Shown piece by piece: positions 1 through 6,105 of a stretch of 7,126 bases of DNA (position 1 is the stretch's first letter; the number at the start of each line of letters is the position of its first letter). The stretch lies in the NCBI GenBank assembly GCA_011372345.1, contig DRTC01000230.1, positions 1 to 7,126 of the forward strand. The letters are read 5' to 3'. The translations under genes and the position numbers were made by a program. The notes under the pieces are model-generated. The model did not search any database. It had not been told where the DNA came from and was given only the letters and a program-made list of their open reading frames with translations. The stretch comes from Candidatus Cloacimonadota bacterium (GTDB lineage Bacteria > Cloacimonadota > Cloacimonadia > Cloacimonadales > TCS61).

Positions 1-1
1 A

Positions 2-52
2 ACGAATTTTACTTTGTTCATAGTTATTGCTTTATTCCCGGTTTTATCAGCA
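2..52 (+). other. Sec signal peptide (n-region missing)
   Basis: The first visible codons translate as TNFTLFIVIALFPVLSA, a hydrophobic stretch followed by T-I-W-Q-V-P-E. Cleavage after the Ala at residue 13 (position 52) is plausible. The Met and the usual Lys/Arg n-region must lie a few codons left of the window. T9SS cargo crosses the inner membrane by Sec, so this agrees with the C-terminal sorting domain of the same protein. Confidence 0.8.
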
Positions 53-3000
53 ACTATCTGGCAGGTGCCGGAAGGTCCGCCAACGATCCAGGATGGAATT
101 AATGCTGCTGCTGATTCAGACACGGTATTAGTAGCGGAGGGAACTTATTATGAAAATATCGATTTTAACGGCAAAGCGATCACTGTTGCCAGCCATTTCC
201 TGATGGACGGAGATGAATCTCATATAGAAAATACAATTATTAACGGCAGCGAATGGGATTATCCAAATAAATCTGTCGTCTATTTTACTTCCGAAGAAGA
301 TACAACATCCGTTTTATGCGGATTTACACTGACAGAAGGTGCCGGAACAGTATTATACAATGGTGATTATTACTATAGTATCGCCGGTGGAATCAATATC
401 GACAGTTCATCACCAACTATAATCAATAATCGTATTATGGGAAATGATGCATTATATGGTGCTGGAATATATTGCAATAATTCAAATGCTTATCTGGAAA
501 ATATAATGATCGTAAATAATAATGGTTCAACACTTTTTGATTGCGACAGCGGCGGAGGTGGAATTTATCTATCAGACTCCGATCCAATCTTTATTAATGT
601 GACGATTTCAGATAATTCCATTACCCACAATGGTGGCGGAATATTTCTATTAAATTCAAATCCAATTCTTATTGATGTAACAGTATCGAACAATTCAGCA
701 GAAGGATATGGCGGTGGAATTTATTTCTCCAATTCTTATCCCCAATTTGATCCGGAAAACAGGTGCAATATCTATAATAACTCAAACTTGTCCGGCAGAG
801 GAGCAGGAACCGATCTTTATGCTATCGACTGCAATACAATCGATGTAATCGTTGATACTTTCACGGTTATGATCCCGACAGATTATTTTGCTTCTCCTGT
901 CGATAATTTTACTTTCGACATTCAAAATGGAATTGAAGAACTGATCGATGCTGATCTTTATGTTTCTCCGGATGGAGATAATTCCAATTCCGGCTTAACT
1001 CCGGAAGAATCTCTGAAAACAATCTATTATGCCATAACTCACATTTTTACAGACAGCCAGGATCCTAAAACTATCTATCTTGCTCCCGGAACTTACGGAC
1101 CTTCTTCCAACGAAGAACAATTTCCTTTGTATTGGTCCAGTTATGTAAACCTGGAGGGTGCAGGTCTTGAGTATACGATATTAGATGCTGATAGTTTAAG
1201 TAGAATTTTTAACTTCTTTGATATAAATAATGTAACTGTAAAAAATTTATCGATCATTAACGGAGATTCAAGAGCAAACCGTAGTGTAGTACCTGGAGGC
1301 GGAATTTTCTGCCTTGATTCGGATTTTACTATGGAAAATTTGGGTATTATTAATAATATTTCTTCCTATGGTGGAGGTATATATTGTGTGAGTTCAAACC
1401 TAACAATTCAGAATTCACTGATCTCCGGAAATTATGTGTCAAATAATCGTCGGGGAGGTGGAATATATTCCTGCGATAATTCCAGCCTGATCATCCAGAA
1501 TAGTATATTTCAAAATAATTATGCCCATGGCGGAGGTGGTTTATATTGCGAAAATACAACTCTAAATTGTCAATCTGTTACATTCATTGGAAATAATGCT
1601 GAATCTGGTGGAGGTTTAGAACTCGATTCTGGAGTTGATGCAAATCTAAACGCTTCATTTATTATTAATAATACAGCGAGTGGATCCGGAGGTGGAATGC
1701 TTCTTGATTCGGAATGTGAAGTTGGTCTGCAGAATGTTACAATTCATAGCAATACTGCTGCATCTGGTGGAGGAATAAAATCCGAAACCGGAAATATAAC
1801 TTTCAATTCTGAAAATCGCTGTGATATTTATGACAACTCAAGTGAAGGATATGGAAAAGATCTTGTTTTCTCTGAAAATATCAATGTGATCGTCGATACC
1901 TTTTCAGTTCTTTATCCATCCAATTATTATGCCTTTCCCAGCAATTTATTCAATTTTGATATTCAAAATGGATATTTTCCTCAAGTTGATTCCGATCTTT
2001 ATATTTCCCCGGAAGGAGATAATGAAAATGACGGACTTACACCTGAAACTCCATTAAGAACAGTTTTTCATGCTCTCTCAAAAATTATTGCGGACAGTCT
2101 CAATGAAAAAACAATCTACCTGCTTCCCGGTTTATACAATGATGTTGAACCTTTCCCAATCCTGGCTTCCAGTTATGTTTCTTTAATTGGAGATGAACCG
2201 GAAAATACAATAATCGAACCTTTATCTGGTGAAATAGCCATCTCTTATCAATATGTCGAGGACAGTTCTCTTAAGCATTTGTCTGTTATAAATTGCGGAG
2301 GAATAGATATTAGTTCTTCTTCCATTTATGTCAGTGATGTTAATATCTCTGATAACCATAAAAATCAGGGAGGAGGTATTAAATGTGTCGATTCATCAAT
2401 GATATTAGAATCATCTGATATCACTAATAATACAGCAACCGGGTATTATGTGTCTCGTGGAGGAGGTCTTTATTTCTCTGATAGCGAAATCAAAATGAAC
2501 GATGTTTTAATTGAAAACAATTCTGCCAGTTATGGTTCAGGAATTTATATTGGAGGAAATGAAGGTGAATACACAATATACAATTCGACGATTACCGGAA
2601 ATTCAGATGAGGGAATTTACTGCGCTGGCTCCAATTCAGTTTTTGACGAGGTTGTAATTTCAGAAAATTCCACTATCGGGATAAATTGTCACGCCAACGC
2701 AATTATCCGAAATTCAAGCATAATCAACAATGGTGGATGTGGTGTCAGCTGTAATGAGGCAAGTCCGGAAATAGAAAACACTCTAATTTCCAATAATTCC
2801 GGAGGAGGAATCTATTGTATTGATAACTCTTCACCTGTATTGGATAATGTTACCATTTCCGGTAACTCCGGAAACGAAGGTGGGGGAATATATTGTATCG
2901 ATTCCAATCCTGTTCTGGAAAATACTACAATCACCAATAATTATGCTACAGAAAATGGAGGTGCAATTTACTTTTATAATTCCCAGCCAAGTTTATCGAA

Positions 3001-5971
3001 TGTAACAATTTCCGGTAATTCTGCTTTTCAAGGCGGCGGAATCTATTTTGATAATTCAGTTCCAATATTCAGCAGTGAAAATCGCTGTAATATCTATCTG
3101 AATACTGCTTCACAATCCGGTTATGATCTGTATAGAGCAAACGGTCCTTATATCGATGTAATTGTCGATACTTTTACAGTTTTGCAGCCGGATGATAGTT
3201 TTGCACATCCTCTGGTCTCTTTCACATTTGATATTTTACACGGAAAAATAGAGCAGGTTAGTCAGGACCTTTATGTAAACTCGACCGGTTCAGATGATAA
3301 CACTGGTTTATCTCCGGATGATCCTCTGCAGACAATTTCCTGTGCTTTGTTGATGATCATCGCAGATGAATCAAATCAGCATTCAATCTATATAGAAAAT
3401 GGAACTTATTCACCATCGCTAACCGGAGAAACATTCCCTCTCAACTGTAAAAGTTATGTTTCTCTAATTGGAGAAGATGAAGAAACTACCATTATTGACG
3501 GAGAAGGATCAGGGCAGATTTTTTACTGCTTTCAGGACAGTGTTTTTTCCATAGAAAATCTGACGATTACAAATGGTAATGATGGTGGAATAAGATGTTA
3601 CAGCAATTCCAGTCCACACCTGGAAAATGTTACAATCATAAATAATATAACTACTTCCGATTATTTTCATGGAGGAGGAGTTTATTGTGAATATTCCAGT
3701 CCAAGTTTGAACAATGTGTTGATCTCTAACAATACTGCTTCAGGATATCGTTCCAGAGGTGGAGGAATTGCCTGCACCAACAATTCTAATCCGGTTATCC
3801 AAAATGTTACGATCTCAAATAATTCAGCCAGCAGTGACGGTAATTATGCAAATGGCGGCGGGATTTACTGCGAAGGATCTGATCCAAGTTTAATAAATGT
3901 TACTCTATCCGGAAATGGAGCTGGAAATAACGGTGGTGGAATATATTTAGCGCACTCCAATCCGAATTCTGAAAATATTGTAATTAATGACAACAATGCA
4001 GCGGTGAATGGTGGCGGGATTTTTTGTGAAGATTCTGAACCGGTTTTAATCGAGCTTGTAATGTTGGGAAATTCTGCTGGTAACAATGGCGGAGCAATGT
4101 ATTGTATTGACTCTAACCTTGAACTCGACAATATGGAAATTTCAAGTAATAATGCTGGTAATGATGGTGGAGGAATTTTCAATGATGATTCTAACCTGAC
4201 TTTGACTAATTCTAAATTACTTAATAATTCTTCATTCGGTGATGGAGGAGCGCTATATTTCGATTATAACACCCATCCAATTTTAACAAATGTTTTAATG
4301 TCGGGAAATTCGGCTGGTTACAATGGAGGAGCGATTTATACTATTTCCTTTCCGGTTTTAATGAATACAACTATTACAGGAAATTCAGCATATGATGGAG
4401 GTGCAATTTATAGCCCCGGATATCAATGTCCTACAATAATAAACAGCATCTTATGGAGTAATGATCCTAATGAAATAACAGGCAGTTATGAAATACATTT
4501 TTCAGATGTTCAGGGTTGCGAAGGAAGCGGATCAAATTATGATGTTGATCCCTTATTTGTCGATCCGGAAAATGGAGATTATCATCTCTCCGATTTGAGT
4601 CCTCTCATCAATGCGGGAGCAATGGAGTTTGGAGAATGGACAGCACCGGAATTTGATATCGAAGGTAATCTCAGACCAAATCCAATCGGTTCAATGCCCG
4701 ATCTCGGTGCTTTTGAAAGTCCGCTTGGAGAAGCCCAGAACACAGAGGTTTATATATCAGTAAACGGTTCTGACGAAACCGGTGACGGAACTTTGGAAAA
4801 TCCTTATGCTACTATTCAATATGGTTTAAGCACGGTTTATAACAGATGGAAGGTTCTGGTTATGCCCGGAGAATATTTTGAAAATCTTAATTTCAACGGA
4901 AGAAATGCTACTGTTCAATCTGTGGAGGGATTTGAAAATACGATCATCAATGGTAATCAGTCAGGTAGCGTTGTTACTTTTATGAATAATGAAACTTTCG
5001 AGGCTGTTCTCGATGGTTTTACGATCAAAAACGGATACAATGAAACTGGTGGCGGAATTAATTGTTTCAATTCCCAACCTTCTCTGAAAAATCTTCTCAT
5101 TATAGAAAACGAAGCCATCAGCGGAGCAGGAATCTGCTGTATGAATTCGGATATCCTGATGCAGAATGTAGTGATTGCAGATAATATTTCCTCAAATGTC
5201 AGCGGTGGAATACACTGCCTGAATTCTGATCCGATCTTAACGAATGTAACAATTTCAAACAATTCGTCCGAACAGGGTGGAGGAATTTATTGTATGTATG
5301 ATGCCGATCCTGTCTTAACAAACTGCATTTTATGGAATAATTCACCGCAGGAAATCATTTTTTATGAAAATAGCAATCCTAATTCGATCACAATTTCCTA
5401 TTCCGAGATTCAAGGTGGAGAAGCAGGAATCGATATTAACAATAATGGCATTGTGAACTGGCTGGAAGGAAATATCGAGACTGATCCTTTATTCATTTTT
5501 GAAGGAGAATTTCCATTTTCCTTGTTAGATGAATCTCCCTGCATCGATGCGGGAACTCCGGAAGCAGACAGTTTGAACCTGCCGGAATTTGATCTTGCTG
5601 GAAATCCGCGCATTTACGGAGACAGGATCGATATGGGAGCTTATGAATATAACGGTGTTTTAACAGAAGAAGATTTGCTGCCGGTTCTAACATCACTTCG
5701 GAATAATTATCCCAATCCTTTCAACCGCTCAACAACGATCAGTTTCAGCATCGAACAAAACAAACAAGACGAACAAGTTGAACTAATCATTTATAATTTG
5801 AAAGGACAAAAAGTGAAGACATTTAATATTGAAAATTGTATATTGAATATTAACTCGGTTGAATGGAATGGGAAAGATGACAAGGGAAAAACAGTTTCTT
5901 CCGGAATTTATTTCTATAGATTGAAAGCAGGTGATTTTGATAAGACGAAGAAGATGATAATGTTAAGATAA
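2..5971 (+). CDS. Giant secreted beta-helix protein with T9SS type A sorting domain (5' partial)
   Basis: Predicted surface or released protein, exported by Sec and then the type IX system. No enzyme active site was recognised, so binding, adhesion or polysaccharide contact is only a guess. Residue numbers here and below count the TTG at 14 as 1. The order is: signal peptide to about 13; N-cap 16-108; beta-helix coils 124-245; linker 245-394; coils 428-597; linker 597-740; coils 762-1019; linker 1019-1168; coils 1191-1490; choice-of-anchor-Q-like domain 1496-1570; second N-cap 1577-1670; coils 1679-1781; second anchor-Q-like domain 1797-1880; T9SS domain 1895-1985. About 38 coils follow GGGIYCxxSxPxLxNVTISxNSA, typical of Beta_helix and DUF1565-type proteins. 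The frame is open to the left edge (codons 2-13 read T-N-F-T) and no Met or basic n-region is visible, so the true start lies just outside. The TTG at 14 falls inside the hydrophobic core and is unlikely to be the start. Lys and Arg are sparse in the coils. The reading frame is uninterrupted to TAA at 5969-5971. Confidence 0.93.
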   Translation, partial: TNFTLFIVIALFPVLSATIWQVPEGPPTIQDGINAAADSDTVLVAEGTYYENIDFNGKAITVASHFLMDGDESHIENTIINGSEWDYPNKSVVYFTSEEDTTSVLCGFTLTEGAGTVLYNGDYYYSIAGGINIDSSSPTIINNRIMGNDALYGAGIYCNNSNAYLENIMIVNNNGSTLFDCDSGGGGIYLSDSDPIFINVTISDNSITHNGGGIFLLNSNPILIDVTVSNNSAEGYGGGIYFSNSYPQFDPENRCNIYNNSNLSGRGAGTDLYAIDCNTIDVIVDTFTVMIPTDYFASPVDNFTFDIQNGIEELIDADLYVSPDGDNSNSGLTPEESLKTIYYAITHIFTDSQDPKTIYLAPGTYGPSSNEEQFPLYWSSYVNLEGAGLEYTILDADSLSRIFNFFDINNVTVKNLSIINGDSRANRSVVPGGGIFCLDSDFTMENLGIINNISSYGGGIYCVSSNLTIQNSLISGNYVSNNRRGGGIYSCDNSSLIIQNSIFQNNYAHGGGGLYCENTTLNCQSVTFIGNNAESGGGLELDSGVDANLNASFIINNTASGSGGGMLLDSECEVGLQNVTIHSNTAASGGGIKSETGNITFNSENRCDIYDNSSEGYGKDLVFSENINVIVDTFSVLYPSNYYAFPSNLFNFDIQNGYFPQVDSDLYISPEGDNENDGLTPETPLRTVFHALSKIIADSLNEKTIYLLPGLYNDVEPFPILASSYVSLIGDEPENTIIEPLSGEIAISYQYVEDSSLKHLSVINCGGIDISSSSIYVSDVNISDNHKNQGGGIKCVDSSMILESSDITNNTATGYYVSRGGGLYFSDSEIKMNDVLIENNSASYGSGIYIGGNEGEYTIYNSTITGNSDEGIYCAGSNSVFDEVVISENSTIGINCHANAIIRNSSIINNGGCGVSCNEASPEIENTLISNNSGGGIYCIDNSSPVLDNVTISGNSGNEGGGIYCIDSNPVLENTTITNNYATENGGAIYFYNSQPSLSNVTISGNSAFQGGGIYFDNSVPIFSSENRCNIYLNTASQSGYDLYRANGPYIDVIVDTFTVLQPDDSFAHPLVSFTFDILHGKIEQVSQDLYVNSTGSDDNTGLSPDDPLQTISCALLMIIADESNQHSIYIENGTYSPSLTGETFPLNCKSYVSLIGEDEETTIIDGEGSGQIFYCFQDSVFSIENLTITNGNDGGIRCYSNSSPHLENVTIINNITTSDYFHGGGVYCEYSSPSLNNVLISNNTASGYRSRGGGIACTNNSNPVIQNVTISNNSASSDGNYANGGGIYCEGSDPSLINVTLSGNGAGNNGGGIYLAHSNPNSENIVINDNNAAVNGGGIFCEDSEPVLIELVMLGNSAGNNGGAMYCIDSNLELDNMEISSNNAGNDGGGIFNDDSNLTLTNSKLLNNSSFGDGGALYFDYNTHPILTNVLMSGNSAGYNGGAIYTISFPVLMNTTITGNSAYDGGAIYSPGYQCPTIINSILWSNDPNEITGSYEIHFSDVQGCEGSGSNYDVDPLFVDPENGDYHLSDLSPLINAGAMEFGEWTAPEFDIEGNLRPNPIGSMPDLGAFESPLGEAQNTEVYISVNGSDETGDGTLENPYATIQYGLSTVYNRWKVLVMPGEYFENLNFNGRNATVQSVEGFENTIINGNQSGSVVTFMNNETFEAVLDGFTIKNGYNETGGGINCFNSQPSLKNLLIIENEAISGAGICCMNSDILMQNVVIADNISSNVSGGIHCLNSDPILTNVTISNNSSEQGGGIYCMYDADPVLTNCILWNNSPQEIIFYENSNPNSITISYSEIQGGEAGIDINNNGIVNWLEGNIETDPLFIFEGEFPFSLLDESPCIDAGTPEADSLNLPEFDLAGNPRIYGDRIDMGAYEYNGVLTEEDLLPVLTSLRNNYPNPFNRSTTISFSIEQNKQDEQVELIIYNLKGQKVKTFNIENCILNINSVEWNGKDDKGKTVSSGIYFYRLKAGDFDKTKKMIMLR
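59..337 (+). other. Beta-helix N-cap block 1
   Basis: Residues 16-108. It carries the pattern TIQDGINAAxDxDTVLVAxGTYYENIDFNGK, then E-N-T-I-I-N-G, then S-V-L-C-G-F-T-L. This is the usual N-terminal cap of pectin-lyase-fold proteins in this style: short strands built around a pattern meaning roughly 'events tabled along a helix'. It is clearly homologous to residues 1577-1670 of the same protein, which share V-L-V..G-x-Y-x-E-N, N-F-N-G and E-N-T-I-I-N-G in the same order. Confidence 0.75.
383..748 (+). repeat. Beta-helix coil array 1 (about 5 coils)
   Basis: Residues 124-245. Coils begin at AGGI (124), GAGIYC (149), GGGIYL (181), GGGIF (207) and GGGIYF (233), with spacings of about 25-32 residues. 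The last is cut short by linker 1. Each coil has a G-G-G-I-Y turn, a polar S-x-P turn and an N-V-T-I-S-x-N-S strand and Asn-ladder motif, as expected for a right-handed parallel beta-helix. Confidence 0.8.
746..1195 (+). repeat. Inter-helix linker, copy 1
   Basis: Residues 245-394, first of three homologous linkers. The copy opens with P-E-N-R-C-N-I-Y, then I-D-V-I-V-D-T-F-T-V, then F-T-F-D-I-Q-N-G. A DUF1565-like segment follows: D-L-Y-V-S-P-D-G-D-N-x-N-x-G-L-T-P and K-T-I-Y-L-A-P-G-T-Y. It ends F-P-L..S-Y-V-N-L-E-G-A-G and leads into the next helix. The first half probably caps the preceding helix and the second half starts the next one; that division is inference. Confidence 0.75.
1295..1804 (+). 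repeat. Beta-helix coil array 2 (about 7 coils)
   Basis: Residues 428-597. Coils start at about 428, 453, 481, 508, 532, 559 and 585, each opening with GGGI, GGGL or GGGM. The 481 coil reads GGGIYSC, with the Cys shifted by one residue. Nucleotide sequence varies between coils although the protein pattern is kept, so these are old, selected repeats rather than recent tandem copies. Confidence 0.78.
1802..2233 (+). repeat. Inter-helix linker, copy 2
   Basis: Residues 597-740. It shows the same ordered signature as copy 1: S-E-N-R-C-D-I-Y, I-N-V-I-V-D-T-F-S-V, F-N-F-D-I-Q-N-G, D-L-Y-I-S-P-E-G-D-N, G-L-T-P-E-T-P-L, K-T-I-Y-L-L-P-G-L-Y and S-Y-V-S-L-I-G. The ENRC motif starts at residue 600, 352 residues after its counterpart in copy 1. 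Confidence 0.75.
2297..3070 (+). repeat. Beta-helix coil array 3 (about 11 coils)
   Basis: Residues 762-1019. It is longer than arrays 1 and 2. The middle (about 867-935) holds short coils of 21-22 residues without the GGG turn; the flanking coils are 24-30 residues with GGGIY. Cys residues recur at 791, 870, 892, 913, 935 and 961. Confidence 0.78.
3068..3517 (+). repeat. Inter-helix linker, copy 3
   Basis: Residues 1019-1168. The signature is S-E-N-R-C-N-I-Y, I-D-V-I-V-D-T-F-T-V, F-T-F-D-I-L-H-G, D-L-Y-V-N-S-T-G-S-D, G-L-S-P-D-D-P-L, S-I-Y-I-E-N-G-T-Y-S-P-S, then F-P-L and S-Y-V-S-L-I-G. The ENRC motif starts 422 residues after that of copy 2, so linker length is held while helix length varies. 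Confidence 0.75.
3584..4483 (+). repeat. Beta-helix coil array 4 (about 11 coils)
   Basis: Residues 1191-1490, the longest array. GGGI, GGGV, GGAI, GGAM and GGAL turns recur at 24-32 residue spacing. The final coil ends I-I-N-S-I-L-W-S-N-D-P, the usual last-coil motif before a choice-of-anchor-Q domain. Helix 5 ends with the same motif (C-I-L-W-N-N-S-P). Confidence 0.78.
4499..4723 (+). other. Internal choice-of-anchor-Q-like domain
   Basis: Residues 1496-1570: S-D-V-Q-G, V-D-P-L-F-V-D-P-E-N-G-D-Y-H-L-S, S-P-L-I-N-A-G, F-D-I-E-G-N-L-R-P, D-L-G-A-F-E. This set of motifs normally closes a secreted beta-helix protein just before its anchor or sorting signal. Here it sits in the middle and is followed by a new N-cap. 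Confidence 0.75.
4742..5023 (+). other. Beta-helix N-cap block 2
   Basis: Residues 1577-1670. It starts with a DUF1565-like E-V-Y-I-S-V-N-G-S-D-E-T-G-D-G-T-x-E-N-P-Y-A-T-I-Q, then V-L-V-M-P-G-E-Y-F-E-N-L-N-F-N-G, then E-N-T-I-I-N-G and L-D-G-F-T-I. It matches N-cap block 1 motif for motif, so a second complete helix module begins here. Confidence 0.75.
5048..5356 (+). repeat. Beta-helix coil array 5 (about 4 coils)
   Basis: Residues 1679-1781. Coils open with GGGINC (1679), GAGICC (1704), GGIHC (1731) and GGGIYC (1755). All four carry Cys at the same register. The array ends in the L-W-N-N-S-P motif that precedes the second anchor-Q-like domain. Confidence 0.78.
5402..5653 (+). other. C-terminal choice-of-anchor-Q-like domain
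   Basis: Residues 1797-1880: S-E-I-Q-G-G, T-D-P-L-F, F-S-L-L-D-E-S-P-C-I-D-A-G-T-P, F-D-L-A-G-N-P-R-I-Y-G-D-R-I-D-M-G-A-Y-E-Y. It is a close match to the family pattern and sits where expected, directly ahead of the sorting domain. Confidence 0.82.
5696..5968 (+). other. T9SS type A C-terminal sorting domain
   Basis: Residues 1895-1985. The opening L-R-N-N-Y-P-N-P-F-N-R-S-T-T-I-S-F, the middle V-E-L-I-I-Y-N-L-K-G-Q-K-V-K and the closing W-N-G-K-D-D-K-G-K-x-V-S-S-G-I-Y-F-Y-R-L-K and K-K-M-I-M-L-R are the hallmarks of the Por-type sorting tail (TIGR04183) with a FlgD-Ig-like fold. The known role of such tails is recognition by the outer-membrane type IX translocon, often followed by cleavage and attachment to the cell surface. 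The protein ends exactly at the typical M-x-L-R terminus, so the 3' end is complete. Confidence 0.92.
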
Positions 5972-5972
5972 C

Positions 5973-6003
5973 ATCGGAATGTTCAACATGTTGATCTTCC
6001 GAT
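5973..6003 (+). terminator. Hairpin 1: candidate terminator of the beta-helix gene
   Basis: ATCGGAA (5973-5979) pairs perfectly with TTCCGAT (5997-6003). Inside it is the 12-base perfect palindrome TCAACATGTTGA (5983-5994). The hairpin begins one base after the stop codon. The downstream TGTTTGAT is only weakly T-rich, so intrinsic termination is plausible but not strong. Confidence 0.5.
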
Positions 6004-6022
6004 TGTTTGATCAATTATAAAT

Positions 6023-6070
6023 CCAACACTCTGAAGATCCCGAAATCTTTCGGGAACATTCAGAGGTTGG
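6023..6070. repeat. Hairpin 2: nested inverted repeat, possible bidirectional terminator or REP-like element
   Basis: Three nested arm pairs lie on one axis: CCAAC (6023-6027) with GTTGG (6066-6070), CTCTGAA (6029-6035) with TTCAGAG (6059-6065), and CCCGAAA (6039-6045) with TTTCGGG (6048-6054). That is 19 paired bases per side with small internal bulges. On the minus strand it is followed by ATTTATAATT, so it could end transcription of the TPR gene. On the plus strand no T-tract follows. A dispersed REP-like copy is an alternative. Confidence 0.6.
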
Positions 6071-6071
6071 T

Positions 6072-6105
6072 TAACTTCCGAAGTTTTACGAAACTTCGGA
6101 AGTTA
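6072..6105. repeat. Hairpin 3: 15-bp perfect inverted repeat over the TPR stop codon
   Basis: TAACTTCCGAAGTTT (6072-6086) and AAACTTCGGAAGTTA (6091-6105) are perfect complements around the 4-base loop TACG. The right arm encodes the last residues of the TPR protein (T-S-E-V-S) and the stop (6088-6086) sits at the loop. Each arm is itself a near-palindrome, AACTTC-x-GAAGTT, with C at the centre in one and G in the other. No clear T-tract follows on either strand, so a protective 3' stem, a repeat element or a dimeric protein site are all possible. Confidence 0.65.

Noticed and set aside
14..16. TTG at 14 as the start codon of the beta-helix gene
   Set aside because: The frame is open to the left edge and the TTG sits inside the signal-peptide core with no basic n-region before it. 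The real start is outside the window.
2820..3005. Plus-strand open frame in another phase within helix 3
   Set aside because: It is a shadow of the beta-helix coding repeats with no start context of its own.
3865..4182. Minus-strand open frame rich in I-P-P-P
   Set aside because: It is the antisense of the GGGI coil repeats of the beta-helix gene. The periodic Pro runs come from the reverse complement of Gly codons. The frame at 4957-5262 has the same origin.
383..5356. Regularly spaced GGTGGAGGAAT-like DNA motif as a CRISPR or tandem repeat
   Set aside because: The spacing is a multiple of three and variable, the wobble bases differ, and the motif encodes the GGGI turn. It is protein-level repetition.
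383..5356. Gly-rich repeats as RTX calcium-binding nonapeptides
   Set aside because: The RTX pattern GGxGxDxLx is absent. The period is 21-32 residues and the pattern GGGIY...N-V-T-I-S is that of beta-helix coils.
5410..5696. Two overlapping minus-strand open frames of about 67 codons
   Set aside because: They lie opposite the second anchor-Q-like domain, which is strongly recognisable on the plus strand. They show no family resemblance.
14..5971. Type V autotransporter or polysaccharide lyase
   Set aside because: There is no C-terminal beta-barrel; the tail is a T9SS domain. No recognised lyase catalytic signature was seen, so the pectin-lyase-like fold alone does not support an enzyme call.
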